Source of the DNA: Mycobacterium florentinum
Lineage (GTDB): Bacteria; Actinomycetota; Actinomycetes; Mycobacteriales; Mycobacteriaceae
Assembly (NCBI RefSeq): GCF_010730355.1
Contig: NZ_AP022576.1
Span: 4,464,001 to 4,528,000 of the forward strand
DNA: 64,000 bases
Direction of reading: 5' to 3'
Positions 34,819 through 43,377 of this stretch are shown one piece after another. The position numbers and the translations under genes are program-made. Every line of letters starts with the position of its first letter. Within the stretch, counting starts at the first letter, position 1. The notes beneath the pieces were generated by a model. It ran no database searches. It was not told where the DNA came from and saw nothing but the letters and a program-made list of their open reading frames with translations.

Positions 34819-37232
34819 TGGCGCCCGTCGAACCCCCACTGGCCGGGTATACGGTAATCGATCTGTCCACCGGCATCGCGGGCGCCTACTGCAGCAAGCT
34901 GCTGGCCGACGGCGGCGCCGATGTGATCAAAGTCGAAGCACCAGAAGGTGATCCGCTGCGCGCATGGTCGGCCTCCGGTGCTGCCATCCCGGCCGACGCC
35001 GATGGTGCCTTATTCACCTTCCTGGCCGGCGCGAAACACAGCGTGGTCGCCGACCCAGGCGAGGACGCAGAACTGGTGAACCGGCTGCTGGCGTCGGCGG
35101 ACGCGGTGGTCTGGTCGGCGGGTTCGAAAGTCGCTGAGCACCCGGACTTTACGGCCCATGCCATCCACCGTCGCCACCCGCATCTCACTGTCACGGCGAT
35201 TACGCCGTTCGGACTGGAAGGCCCCTGGCGAGACCGCGCCGCGACGGAGTTCACGCTGCAGGCGTGGTCGGGCGGAATCGTCGGGCTCGGGCGCGGCGAG
35301 CAGGAGCGGGCGCCCGTCTTCGTCGGCGGGCAGGTCGGCGAGTACTTGGCCGGAGCCTATGCCAGCGCGGCCACGCTGACGTCGCGCTACCGCCGGATCG
35401 GCGGCGGGCCAGGCGAACTGCTGGATCTGTCGATGCTGGAAACTCAGATCCTGTGCCTGACCTATTACCCGGTCACCTACTTCGAATTGCTCGGCCGACC
35501 GTGGCGCGATGCCCGACGGCCCACCATTCCGGGAGTGGCCCAGGCGAAGGACGGCCTGGTTGATCTCGGCTGTGGCACGGCGCAGCAGTGGTTCGACCTG
35601 TGCGCAATGGTGGGGCATCCGGAGTGGATCGACGAGGAGTCGCCGCTGTCGATCACCGAGCTCGCCAATGTCTACGCCGACGAGATCTTCGCCTGGATGG
35701 CCGCCACCGGAGTCGACGAAATCCGGGAACTGGCAACCGCATTCCGCATCCCCAACGCGCCCGTCGCCAACGGCGCGAACGTCACGTCGTTCGACCAGTT
35801 CGTCGAGCGCGGCGCGTTCGTGCGCAATCCGCGCGACGGCTTCCGGCAGCCGAGTCACCCCTATCGGATGAGCCCCGCACAACTGCGTCCGCCGCAGCCG
35901 GCACCGCGGCTGGGGGAGCACACCGAGCATTACCGCACCGCGCATCTGCCGCCACGGCCCGAACCGTCCGGTGCGGTTAAACCATTGCCATTCAACGGCC
36001 TTCGGGTGTTGGACATGACAACGTTCTGGGCGGGTCCCTGCGGCACCCACTTCCTGGCCATGCTCGGCGCCGAGGTCATCCACGTCGAATCGACCCGCCG
36101 CCCGGACGGCACCCGGCTGATCGCCGGCATACCGACCACCGAGGATCAGTGGTGGGAGAAGTCCCCGATCTTCGAGGCCCTGAACACCAACAAGAAGGGC
36201 CTCACGCTGGACCTGCAGAGCGCGCGCGGGCGCGAGTTGTTGCGTGAACTCATCGCAACGTGCGATGTGGTGGTGGAAAACTTCACACCCCGGGTTCTCG
36301 ACCAAATCGGCCTGGATTTCGCTGCCATTCAATCGATTCGGCCCGACGTGGTGATGGTGCGGATGCCCGGCTTCGGGCTCGACGGTCCGTGGCGTGACAA
36401 CCCGGCGTTCGCCTACGTTATCGAAGCCGCGTCCGGCGTCAGTTGGCTCACCGGCTACCCGGACCGCACGCCGTATGACCCCTATTCGATCGGTGACCCC
36501 AACGCCGGTGTGCATGCGCTCAACGCGATACTGCTGGCGCTGGAACATCGCCGCCGCACCGGCGAGGGGGTGTTCGTCGAAGCGGCGATGGTCGACGCGG
36601 CGTTGAGCATCTCCGCCGAGCAGGTCATCGAGTACTCGGCCTACGGGGCACTGCTCGAGCGCGAGGGCAACCGGGGACCGACGGCGGCACCCCAGAACCT
36701 CTACCGCAGCAACGATATCGACGAATTCGGCCGGCTCGACAGCTGGGTGGCCATCGCCGTGGCGACCGACGAGCAGTGGGAAACGCTTTGCCAGGCAATC
36801 GGATCACCCTCCTGGGCAACCGATCCCGCACTATCCAGCGAAGCCGGCCGGCGTGCGCACCAGGATTCCATCGACAAGCACCTGACTGCCTGGTGTGAGA
36901 CCCGCACCCGCGACGACATCATCGCAACCCTCTGGGATGCCGGCGTCCCGGTGGCCAAGGTGCTGCAACCACATCGGCAGACCGAGCTGGAGCAACTGAC
37001 GTTTCGCGGTTTCTTCGAGGAAGTCGAGCATCCGGTGAACGAGCGGGCGCGGCTCAGCACCGTGCCAATGAGGTTCTCCAGCGGGCCAAAGCTGTTTCAC
37101 GCCAACCCCGCACCCACACTCGGGCAGCACAACCATGAGCTGCTGACCGAGTTGGGCCTGACCCCCGCGGAGATCGCGGATCTGGAAGCCGGCGGGGTCA
37201 TCGGCGTCGCACCCGCGATGCGATCGGGCTAG
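34818..37232 (+). CDS. Double-domain family III CoA-transferase (CaiB/BaiF fusion)
   Basis: 804 aa from GTG 34818, about twice the usual length. Residues 1-385 and 390-804 are both CaiB/BaiF domains (GYTVIDLSTGIAGAYCSKLLADGGADVIKVE and GLRVLDMTTFWAGPCGTHFLAMLGAEVIHVE). In the second half the catalytic Asp of this family is kept (D560 in SIGDPNAGVHALN); in the first half the same place has Glu175 (QVGEYLAGAY). The enzyme would exchange CoA between acids, here giving the CoA ester that enters the crotonase and FadE steps. It ends with a CTAG overlap on the convergent SDR gene. Confidence 0.88.
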   Translation: MAPVEPPLAGYTVIDLSTGIAGAYCSKLLADGGADVIKVEAPEGDPLRAWSASGAAIPADADGALFTFLAGAKHSVVADPGEDAELVNRLLASADAVVWSAGSKVAEHPDFTAHAIHRRHPHLTVTAITPFGLEGPWRDRAATEFTLQAWSGGIVGLGRGEQERAPVFVGGQVGEYLAGAYASAATLTSRYRRIGGGPGELLDLSMLETQILCLTYYPVTYFELLGRPWRDARRPTIPGVAQAKDGLVDLGCGTAQQWFDLCAMVGHPEWIDEESPLSITELANVYADEIFAWMAATGVDEIRELATAFRIPNAPVANGANVTSFDQFVERGAFVRNPRDGFRQPSHPYRMSPAQLRPPQPAPRLGEHTEHYRTAHLPPRPEPSGAVKPLPFNGLRVLDMTTFWAGPCGTHFLAMLGAEVIHVESTRRPDGTRLIAGIPTTEDQWWEKSPIFEALNTNKKGLTLDLQSARGRELLRELIATCDVVVENFTPRVLDQIGLDFAAIQSIRPDVVMVRMPGFGLDGPWRDNPAFAYVIEAASGVSWLTGYPDRTPYDPYSIGDPNAGVHALNAILLALEHRRRTGEGVFVEAAMVDAALSISAEQVIEYSAYGALLEREGNRGPTAAPQNLYRSNDIDEFGRLDSWVAIAVATDEQWETLCQAIGSPSWATDPALSSEAGRRAHQDSIDKHLTAWCETRTRDDIIATLWDAGVPVAKVLQPHRQTELEQLTFRGFFEEVEHPVNERARLSTVPMRFSSGPKLFHANPAPTLGQHNHELLTELGLTPAEIADLEAGGVIGVAPAMRSG

Positions 37233-38068
37233 TGCTTCCACCCTTGCGCGGCCTGGTCGTCGAAGGTGCGGTCGATGCGTTCGAACCTGCGCTGGATCGA
37301 GGCACGGGCCGCCTCGTGCGGCAGGATGTACAACCGGTTCGCCAGAATCGCATCTGCGGTCAGCCGCGCCACCTCGTCGACCGTCACGCCTTGATCCTGC
37401 GTCGGCGGCAGCGGCCCGAACCCCTCCGTCAGATCGGGCGTTGAGGCAAGGCCGTAGTCGGCGCCGCGGATGCGTTCGGAGTTGGAGACCAGCTTGGTTT
37501 CGATGACCATCGGGCACAGCACCGAAACGCCGATGCCGTTGTCCTTGACCTCGCGGGCCAGCGTTTCGGCCAAGCCGACAACGCCATATTTGGCAACGCC
37601 GTACGCCCCGAGGCCGGCGTTGGGTACCAGCCCCGCGAACGAGGCGGTGAACGCGATGTGTCCGCCCTTGCCCTGCTCGATCAGCTTGGGCACGAAGGCC
37701 TCGACGGCGTGGATCGAGCCCCATAAATCGATGTCGATCACCCATCGCCAGTCCTCGTGCGTCATCGTCACGAGCGGGCCCGCGACCACGATTCCGGCGT
37801 TGCTGAAAACGACGTCGACCTGACCGAGCAGCCGGAATGCCTCATCGGCGAGGTGAACCATCTCCTCGACGTGCCGGACGTCGCACTCCACGCCGTGCGC
37901 CTCGACGCCCTCGCTCTTCAGCCGTGCCACGGCGTGTTCCAGCGCGGCCTTGTCGACGTCGGCCAGCACGATGCGGGCGCCGCGGCGGGCGAACTCGGTC
38001 GCGGTGGCCGAGCCGATTCCGCTTGCCCCGCCGGTGATGACTGCCCCGCGTCCCTCGAATCCGTCCAT
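37229..38068 (-). CDS. SDR family oxidoreductase
   Basis: 279 aa from the ATG at 38066-38068; the longer frame to 38137 lacks family residues. AVITGGASGIGSATATEFARRG, FSNAGIVV, IAFTASFAGLVPN and YGVAKYGVVGLAE are the SDR signatures, with a longer C-terminus (VDEVARLTADAILANRLYILPH) seen in SDRs with a helical tail. It faces the OhrR-like regulator head to head and shares the short spacer with a palindrome. Its stop overlaps the convergent CoA-transferase stop. Confidence 0.86.
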   Translation of the reverse strand: MDGFEGRGAVITGGASGIGSATATEFARRGARIVLADVDKAALEHAVARLKSEGVEAHGVECDVRHVEEMVHLADEAFRLLGQVDVVFSNAGIVVAGPLVTMTHEDWRWVIDIDLWGSIHAVEAFVPKLIEQGKGGHIAFTASFAGLVPNAGLGAYGVAKYGVVGLAETLAREVKDNGIGVSVLCPMVIETKLVSNSERIRGADYGLASTPDLTEGFGPLPPTQDQGVTVDEVARLTADAILANRLYILPHEAARASIQRRFERIDRTFDDQAAQGWKH

Positions 38069-38154
38069 GGAATCCGAGCGTATTCCTCCGGTTCCGAAGG
38101 ACCGATTCGCGGTCCCATCGAGTGTGAGAGGACTCATATAGATAGGGCACTAAC

Positions 38155-38164
38155 TATTCGAATA
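38155..38164. promoter_or_regulatory. MarR/OhrR operator-like palindrome
   Basis: TATTCGAATA (38155-38164) is a perfect 10-bp palindrome, with further A/T-rich symmetry around it (CTAACTATTCGAATACTATC). It sits 11 nt before the start of the OhrR-like gene and about 87 nt from the divergent SDR start. A MarR dimer could block both promoters. Confidence 0.5.
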
Positions 38165-38174
38165 CTATCGAAAG

Positions 38175-38666
38175 ATGGCCAGCCTGACCGCACGCGAGAT
38201 CGATCCGCTCGCCCTCGAGCACCAGGTGTGTTTCGCGCTGGCGACCACCAACCGTGCGGTGCTGGCGGTGTATCGGCCGCTGTTGGAGCCGCTGGGCCTG
38301 ACTCATCCGCAGTATCTGGTGATGCTGGCGCTGTGGGATCACCACAAGACTTCCGCGGCGAACGAGACTCCGTTGTCGGTCAAGCAGATTGCCGCCGCCT
38401 TGCAGCTCGACTCCGCCACCCTGTCGCCGATGCTCAAACGGTTGGAGGGCTTGGGCCTGATCAGCCGCGCCAAGAATGCCGCAGACGAACGGGCCACCGA
38501 TGTCACGTTGACCGAACGCGGAATCGCGTTGCGCGAGCGCGCACTCGAGATTCCGCCCGCCGTTGTCGCGCGGCTGGGCGTCGAACTGGCCGAACTCGAG
38601 AACCTGCATCAGGTCCTGACCCGAATCAACGCCGCCGCCGTGGCGGCGGGCGCACTAAAATCCTGA
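38175..38666 (+). CDS. OhrR-like MarR-family transcriptional regulator
   Basis: 163 aa. HQVCFALATTNRAVLAVYRPLLEPLGLTHPQYLVMLALW matches the start of OhrR, including the conserved redox-sensing Cys (Cys19), Tyr and Trp. The winged helix has SVKQIAAALQLDSATLSPMLKRLEGLGLI. OhrR releases DNA when this Cys is oxidised by organic hydroperoxides. The divergent target here is an SDR, not an ohr peroxidase, and no ohr gene is in the window, so it may sense lipid hydroperoxides from the catabolic pathways. Confidence 0.83.
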   Translation: MASLTAREIDPLALEHQVCFALATTNRAVLAVYRPLLEPLGLTHPQYLVMLALWDHHKTSAANETPLSVKQIAAALQLDSATLSPMLKRLEGLGLISRAKNAADERATDVTLTERGIALRERALEIPPAVVARLGVELAELENLHQVLTRINAAAVAAGALKS

Positions 38667-38687
38667 CGTCCACCCTGAGGAGCCACC

Positions 38688-39104
38688 ATGACCGCCGCGA
38701 AACCCAATCTCTGGCAGCGCATCGGCTATGCCTACGGTCGGCGTCTGCCCGACTCGATGCGCAGCTGGGTCGCGAACGACCTGGCCGGCCCGGGCGCCAT
38801 CCGCCGCCATATGATCAGGTGGGCGATCCCGCCCTTGTTCGTGCTCGCCCCGTTCTGGCTACTGCCCGCCTCGCTCTACGTGCACACGGAGATGACCGTG
38901 CCGCTCTACGCCTGGGCGTTGGTCATTAACTTTGCGCTGAACAAGGTTTGGCGTCGGCACCGATTGGCAGTCCACGGTCTGGACCCGAACCTGGTCGACG
39001 TGATCAATCGCCAGAAAAATGCCCGGATGCACGAGGACTACGCCCGCCGGTACGGGCCGCGACCCGAAGAGGCGGAGTGGCAGAACAACAGCAGCCCGTT
39101 CTAG
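38688..39104 (+). CDS. DUF5313-like small membrane protein
   Basis: 138 aa, ATG behind GAGGAG. The start TAAKPNLWQRIGYAYGRRLPDSMRSWVANDLAGPGA and two membrane segments (PPLFVLAPFWLLPASLYV, VPLYAWALVINFALNKV) match a family common in mycobacteria and known as DUF5313. The C-terminus is charged and soluble. No function is known. It starts 21 nt after the OhrR-like gene and is likely transcribed with it. Confidence 0.75.
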   Translation: MTAAKPNLWQRIGYAYGRRLPDSMRSWVANDLAGPGAIRRHMIRWAIPPLFVLAPFWLLPASLYVHTEMTVPLYAWALVINFALNKVWRRHRLAVHGLDPNLVDVINRQKNARMHEDYARRYGPRPEEAEWQNNSSPF

Positions 39105-39107
39105 CCG

Positions 39108-39947
39108 CTACTTCAGGCAGCTGCCGCCGTCAACGGGCAGTGTCACGCCGGTGATGTAGCGCGCCTCGTCGGACGCCAGAAAAAGCACCGCGTTGGCGAT
39201 GTCCTCGGGCTCGACCCAGCCGATCGGCAGGGTATGCATCAGCTGGCCGACGACCTTCATGTCCTCGGGGCCCGGATTCTCCAGATCGGGACGGAACAGC
39301 TTCATCGTGCCCTCGTTCATGAACAGCGGGGTGTTGACGTTGGTCGGGTGCACGGAGTTGACGCGGATGTTCTGGGCGCCGAGCTCGACGGCGAAGGTGC
39401 GCATCAAGCCCACCACACCGTGCTTGGCGGCAACGTAGTGGCCGGTATGCGGGTAGGCCTTCAGCCCGCCGACCGAGCTGGTCAGGATGATCGACCCGCC
39501 GTTGCCACCCGAAATAATGTGCGGCACACCGGCTTTCACGGTCTTCCAGACGCCGCCGAGGTTGATGTCGATCATGGCGGTCCAGTCGGTTTCGCTGGTC
39601 TTGTCCAGCGTCTGACCGCCATTGCCGATGCCCGCGTTGGCGACGATGATGTCGAGCTTGCCGAGCTGCTCGACGCCGGTGTCCACAGCGGCCTTGAGCG
39701 CGTCGTAGTCACGCACGTCGACCTCGGCGGTGTAGATCCGACGGTTTTGTGCTTTCACCAGGTCCGCGGTCTCGGCCAGGTCCTCCGGCGTGGAGGCGGC
39801 GATCAGATCCACGGTGTCGATCTTCTTGCAGATGTCGACCGCGATGATGTCGGCGCCCTCCTGGGCCAACCGCACCGCATGTGCGCGACCCTGGCCACGC
39901 GCCGCCCCGGTGACGAAAGCGACTTTGCCTTCAACACGTCCAGTCAT
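39108..39947 (-). CDS. Mycofactocin-coupled SDR oxidoreductase
   Basis: 279 aa from the ATG at 39945-39947 behind GAGGTAG. VAFVTGAARGQGRAHAVRLAQEGADIIAVDICKKID, the inserted segment AASTPEDLAETADLVKAQNRRIYTAEVDVRD, and YVAAKHGVVGLMRTFAVELG are features of the TIGR03971 subfamily, whose members hold NAD tightly and use mycofactocin as external electron carrier. It would oxidise an alcohol in the pathway. A perfect GAGAAT-N3-ATTCTC palindrome lies 88 nt before the start. Confidence 0.88.
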   Translation of the reverse strand: MTGRVEGKVAFVTGAARGQGRAHAVRLAQEGADIIAVDICKKIDTVDLIAASTPEDLAETADLVKAQNRRIYTAEVDVRDYDALKAAVDTGVEQLGKLDIIVANAGIGNGGQTLDKTSETDWTAMIDINLGGVWKTVKAGVPHIISGGNGGSIILTSSVGGLKAYPHTGHYVAAKHGVVGLMRTFAVELGAQNIRVNSVHPTNVNTPLFMNEGTMKLFRPDLENPGPEDMKVVGQLMHTLPIGWVEPEDIANAVLFLASDEARYITGVTLPVDGGSCLK

Positions 39948-40034
39948 CACTACCTCAATCTGTTGATCGAACCGGCACCCGGCAACGAGTGTCAACGACG
40001 AATCCGTTTTGGCTATCTGCAGTTCTAGATATTA

Positions 40035-40049
40035 GAGAATCTGATTCTC
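40035..40049. promoter_or_regulatory. Operator-like site B (perfect GAGAAT-N3-ATTCTC)
   Basis: GAGAAT-ctg-ATTCTC, perfect 6-bp arms flanked by A on both sides. It lies upstream of the mycofactocin-type SDR and downstream of the TetR gene that probably encodes the binding protein. Confidence 0.7.
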
Positions 40050-40116
40050 ACCGGGCAAATCACGTGCGCTATTTGCTCAGGTCAGGATGGCGGGCGGACG
40101 GGGGAGGGGGCGAGTG

Positions 40117-40854
40117 CTAGCCGACGAATCCGGCCGAGCAGAAGTCCCACACCTCATCAGCGGTGATCGGATGAATCGTCGCGTCGTCGTTGCCCCCGCT
40201 GGACTGCGCGATGAACATGACCGTCTGCATCGTCATGGCAGCAATGCGGCGGGGATTGAGCCCGTCACGCAACTTGCCTGCGTCGCAGGCCGCTTCCATG
40301 AGCTCGGTCAGCAATGCCAGCAGCGGCGCATGGGCGATCTTGACCTCGGCCGGGTGTGTGACCAGCAACCGTGGGGCAAAGTCGGTGAACAGCGGGCGCT
40401 TGGCCGTGGGGTCCGGTCGCGAGGCCTCGTACAACAGCTCGATGGCAACCTGCAGCCGTTCGAGCGGATCGGAATGGCTTTCGGTGGCGGCCCGGATCTG
40501 ATCGGCCGAGCGGCTCAGCGCATCCTCGAACAACGCGAGCAGTAGCTCGTGCTTACCGTCAAACTGCAGGTAGAAGCTCCGCAGCGACTGGCGGGAGCGG
40601 TCGACGACCTCCTGGACGGTAAAGTCCGTGCTGCCCTTTTCGATGATGATGGCCTGGGCCGCGTCGAGGAAGCGCTGGACGCGCTGCGCCGCACGCAGTT
40701 TGGCGGTCTTGATTGATCGCTCGACGGCGCGCTGTTTCCAGGCCGGCTCTTCGCTTGGATTGGTCACGGAAGGCTCGGACGATTGCCGCGAGGGGAGAAC
40801 ATGGTTGGACTCTACCGGAGAACGCCGTGACATCGCTGCGCTCGACCCCCTCAC
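40117..40854 (-). CDS. TetR-family regulator, candidate master regulator of the GAGAAT-N3-ATTCTC regulon
   Basis: 245 aa; the ATG at 40833 is an alternative to 40854. The DNA-binding domain is RAAQRVQRFLDAAQAIIIEKGSTDFTVQEVVDRSRQSLRSFYLQFDGKHEL (residues about 53-103). A basic and Ser-rich tail of about 45 residues precedes it. The gene is divergent from fadE at 41008, and a 17-bp palindrome sits in the 153-nt spacer, 35 nt from its own start. The same palindrome occurs before several catabolic genes of the region, so this protein is the natural candidate repressor. Its ligand is probably an acyl-CoA (inference). Confidence 0.9.
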   Translation of the reverse strand: MRGSSAAMSRRSPVESNHVLPSRQSSEPSVTNPSEEPAWKQRAVERSIKTAKLRAAQRVQRFLDAAQAIIIEKGSTDFTVQEVVDRSRQSLRSFYLQFDGKHELLLALFEDALSRSADQIRAATESHSDPLERLQVAIELLYEASRPDPTAKRPLFTDFAPRLLVTHPAEVKIAHAPLLALLTELMEAACDAGKLRDGLNPRRIAAMTMQTVMFIAQSSGGNDDATIHPITADEVWDFCSAGFVG

Positions 40855-40888
40855 GGAGCATGTGTCGGAGATTGTAACTTTCTTGCCA

Positions 40889-40905
40889 CGAGAATACTAT
40901 TCTCG
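40889..40905. promoter_or_regulatory. Operator-like site C (perfect, between TetR and fadE)
   Basis: CGAGAAT-act-ATTCTCG with perfect 7-bp arms, the strongest copy of the repeated palindrome. It sits between the divergent TetR and fadE starts. Confidence 0.75.
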
Positions 40906-41007
40906 TACACGTGTGTATAGGAGCGGAATCGCAAGAGTGAACCGCACCGTCGGTGGAAACCCGGATCTACCGACGATCTACGCGCTAGCGAATCTCAGGG
41001 GAGTGCT

Positions 41008-42183
41008 GTGCAGCTGACGTTCGACACCGACGTCGAGGAGTTCCGTGCGGAATTCGCGGCCTTCCTCGACGCGAATCCTCTCGACGCGGCGGAGACGGGC
41101 GAACGGCCGCAATCGAGTTCGGACATTCCGGACTGGGCCCGCCGCTGGCAGCGGCTGCTGTTCGACAACGGCTGGTTGCTGCCCGGGAACCCGCCGGAGT
41201 TCGGCGGGCGTAACGCCACCCTGCTGCAGCAGTACGTGTACCTGGAGGAGTTGTCGCGGCGGCGGATCTATCAAAGTTTCAATCCGCAGGGTGTGGGCAT
41301 CATCGCGGCATCGTTGCTGTCGTTCGGAACGCCGGAGCAAAAGCAGCGATGGGCGGTGCCGATCCTGCGCGCGGAGATGACCGCGTCGCTGGGGATGAGC
41401 GAGCCTGGTGCGGGCTCCGATCTCGCCTCGCTGAAGACGCGCGCCGTGCTCGACGGCGACCACTTCGTCGTCAACGGCCAGAAGGTGTGGACATCGGGTG
41501 CCCATCACGCCGACGTTCTGCTGACGTTCGTGCGCACCGATCCCGATGCGCCGAAACACAAGGGCATCAGCGCTTTACTGATTCCGACCGACACCCCCGG
41601 CGTGGTCCGCCGTCCGTTCGCCTCGGTGGGAGACATCGAAGACGTCGACTTCAACGAGGTCTTCTTCACCGACGCGCGAGTGCCGGCCGAGAACCTGGTG
41701 GGGGAGCTCAACGCGGGCTGGCGAGTCGCGACGGGTTCTCTCGGCCACGAACGCGCGATGCTGTGGCTGGATTACGCCGACATGCTGCACGCGCTGACCG
41801 TCGAGTCCACTCCTTCGGGCGCGGTGCAGCGCGATCGCTACGCCACCCTGGTGATGGATTTCTTCGCGATGCGGCTGCTGGGGTCGGCGACCTTGGCCAA
41901 GGCCGCGCGCGGTGAAGAGGATGTGCCGGCCCAGTCGGTGCTCAAGCTGCTCGGTTCGGAAGCGATGCAGCGCGCATGCGAGGACGCGCTGCACGCCAAG
42001 GGGGGCGAGGGATTGGTGTTGCGTGGGGTTACCGCGCCATTCGCCCCGCTGAACCTGGACAGCCACTACGGCAGCTGGTTCGACCGGTACGCCCGCACCT
42101 TCGCCGCGACCATCGCCGGCGGCACGTCCGAGGTTCAGCGCAACATCATCGGCGAACGAGTCCTCGGCCTGCCCCGCGGTTAG
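41008..42183 (+). CDS. Acyl-CoA dehydrogenase (FadE)
   Basis: 391 aa from GTG 41008 behind AGGGGAG. LGMSEPGAGSDLASLKTRAV, DHFVVNGQKVWTSGAHHAD and FAATIAGGTSEVQRNIIGERVLGLPR are full-length FadE signatures. It is divergent from the TetR gene with the palindrome between them. It probably oxidises an acyl-CoA of the pathway the regulator controls. It converges with a small membrane protein gene (4-nt overlap). Confidence 0.92.
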   Translation: MQLTFDTDVEEFRAEFAAFLDANPLDAAETGERPQSSSDIPDWARRWQRLLFDNGWLLPGNPPEFGGRNATLLQQYVYLEELSRRRIYQSFNPQGVGIIAASLLSFGTPEQKQRWAVPILRAEMTASLGMSEPGAGSDLASLKTRAVLDGDHFVVNGQKVWTSGAHHADVLLTFVRTDPDAPKHKGISALLIPTDTPGVVRRPFASVGDIEDVDFNEVFFTDARVPAENLVGELNAGWRVATGSLGHERAMLWLDYADMLHALTVESTPSGAVQRDRYATLVMDFFAMRLLGSATLAKAARGEEDVPAQSVLKLLGSEAMQRACEDALHAKGGEGLVLRGVTAPFAPLNLDSHYGSWFDRYARTFAATIAGGTSEVQRNIIGERVLGLPRG

Positions 42184-42503
42184 CAGTTGTTGGTGGCGGG
42201 ATTGTCCAGGCACCGCTGCAAACGGTCCGGATCCTGGGAGTCCAGCCAGGAGTAGTAGCCGATGGCAATGAGCCCGGCCATGATCGCCACCACTCCCAAC
42301 ACCATGCCCGCCATCGCGGCCCGGGGATTCGTCGCCTCACCGCGACTGGCTCGCCGCCGGGCGATGTCACCCGTGATCAGCGCCGCGATACCCAGGGGCA
42401 CCCCGATCAGCAGCCAGCAGGTGGCCAGCGCGACACCGCCCAGGATCACCGCGGCGACGCCGGCCTGATTTCGATGTTCTACGGGGTAGCGCATGTACGC
42501 CAA
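42180..42503 (-). CDS. Small DUF4190-like membrane protein
   Basis: 107 aa. Two hydrophobic segments (AGVAAVILGGVALATCWLLIGVPLGIAALITG and AAMAGMVLGVVAIMAGLIAIGYYSW) with an Arg-rich loop between them are typical of the DUF4190 type of actinobacterial small membrane proteins. No enzymatic residues are seen. It follows the FadE operon on the same strand, after a 37-nt gap. Confidence 0.7.
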   Translation of the reverse strand: MAYMRYPVEHRNQAGVAAVILGGVALATCWLLIGVPLGIAALITGDIARRRASRGEATNPRAAMAGMVLGVVAIMAGLIAIGYYSWLDSQDPDRLQRCLDNPATNNC

Positions 42504-42540
42504 TACTAGGCAGTATGGCTGCGTGCGCGACCCGCAGGCG

Positions 42541-43377
42541 CTACAGCTGCACCAGTCGTGGTGCAGATCCTTTGGCCCGCAACGCGATTCCGGCCTGTAA
42601 GGTCAGTTCGCGGGCGCTGCCGAGCAGGCTGTCGAGGATCAGCGAGCGTTTGATGTGGCAGTGCAGCTGGTGTTCGGCGGTGAATCCGATACCACCGAGC
42701 ACCTGCTGGCAGTGGCATGCCGCGGTCAGCGCCGCCTGACCTGCCGCGGCCTTGGCCAGCAGGCTGGCCAGGTCGTCCGCGTCGTCGGTTGCCGTGGTGG
42801 CGGCCTGCAGGGTCGCCTCGGCGCCCTCGATCGCAACCAGCGTCTCGGCCAGTCGGTGCCGGATCGCCTGAAACGAGCTGATGTGGCGGCCGAACTGGAC
42901 ACGATCCAGGGCGTGCTGGCGCGCAAGTGCGAGCATCGCGCGACTGGAGCCGACCAGCCACCAGCCCAGCGCCCGCCGCCCCGCGGCGAGCCCGGCTTGC
43001 GCTGCCGAATCACCCTCTGCGACAGGATGTATGGGTAACACGTCGTCGATCGCCGAACTTGGAATGTCTTCGCGCTTCCACACCACCCAGGCGTCTCCCG
43101 CGAACGGAAGCGGGGTGACACCGCCCGGTTCCTTTCCGGCCGCGCGCAGCACCACGTCGTTGAGCACCGGCGCATGCGCACCGGTCTCGCCGAGCAGTCG
43201 AAATACCAGAGGTATTGCGAAATCCGGGATTTCGTCGAGCATGTCGTGCCAGCCGAGGTCGGTCAACGCCGCATCGAGCTTAGGCCCGGAGGCCAGGGAA
43301 GGATCGGTCATTGCGGTGCGTACCGACTCGGTCAGCAGCTGCAGTTCCTCGGAGTCTGAGGTCAGGTCCACGATCAC
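42541..43377 (-). CDS. Acyl-CoA dehydrogenase family protein (short FadE subunit)
   Basis: 278 aa from GTG 43377; the frame extends upstream but only over the next FadE. It lacks most of the middle beta domain, while the C-terminal helical part is kept (FGRHISSFQAIRHRLAETLVAIEGAEA, CHCQQVLGGIGFTAEHQLHCHIKRS). Such short forms pair with a full FadE; the partner is the gene upstream, whose stop overlaps this start by 4 nt. The pair repeats the arrangement at 138-2127. Confidence 0.85.
   Translation of the reverse strand: MIVDLTSDSEELQLLTESVRTAMTDPSLASGPKLDAALTDLGWHDMLDEIPDFAIPLVFRLLGETGAHAPVLNDVVLRAAGKEPGGVTPLPFAGDAWVVWKREDIPSSAIDDVLPIHPVAEGDSAAQAGLAAGRRALGWWLVGSSRAMLALARQHALDRVQFGRHISSFQAIRHRLAETLVAIEGAEATLQAATTATDDADDLASLLAKAAAGQAALTAACHCQQVLGGIGFTAEHQLHCHIKRSLILDSLLGSARELTLQAGIALRAKGSAPRLVQL

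Noticed and set aside
35010..36548. 512-codon minus-strand frame opposite the CoA-transferase
   Set aside because: Antisense to a gene with clear CaiB motifs in both halves; no motifs of its own.
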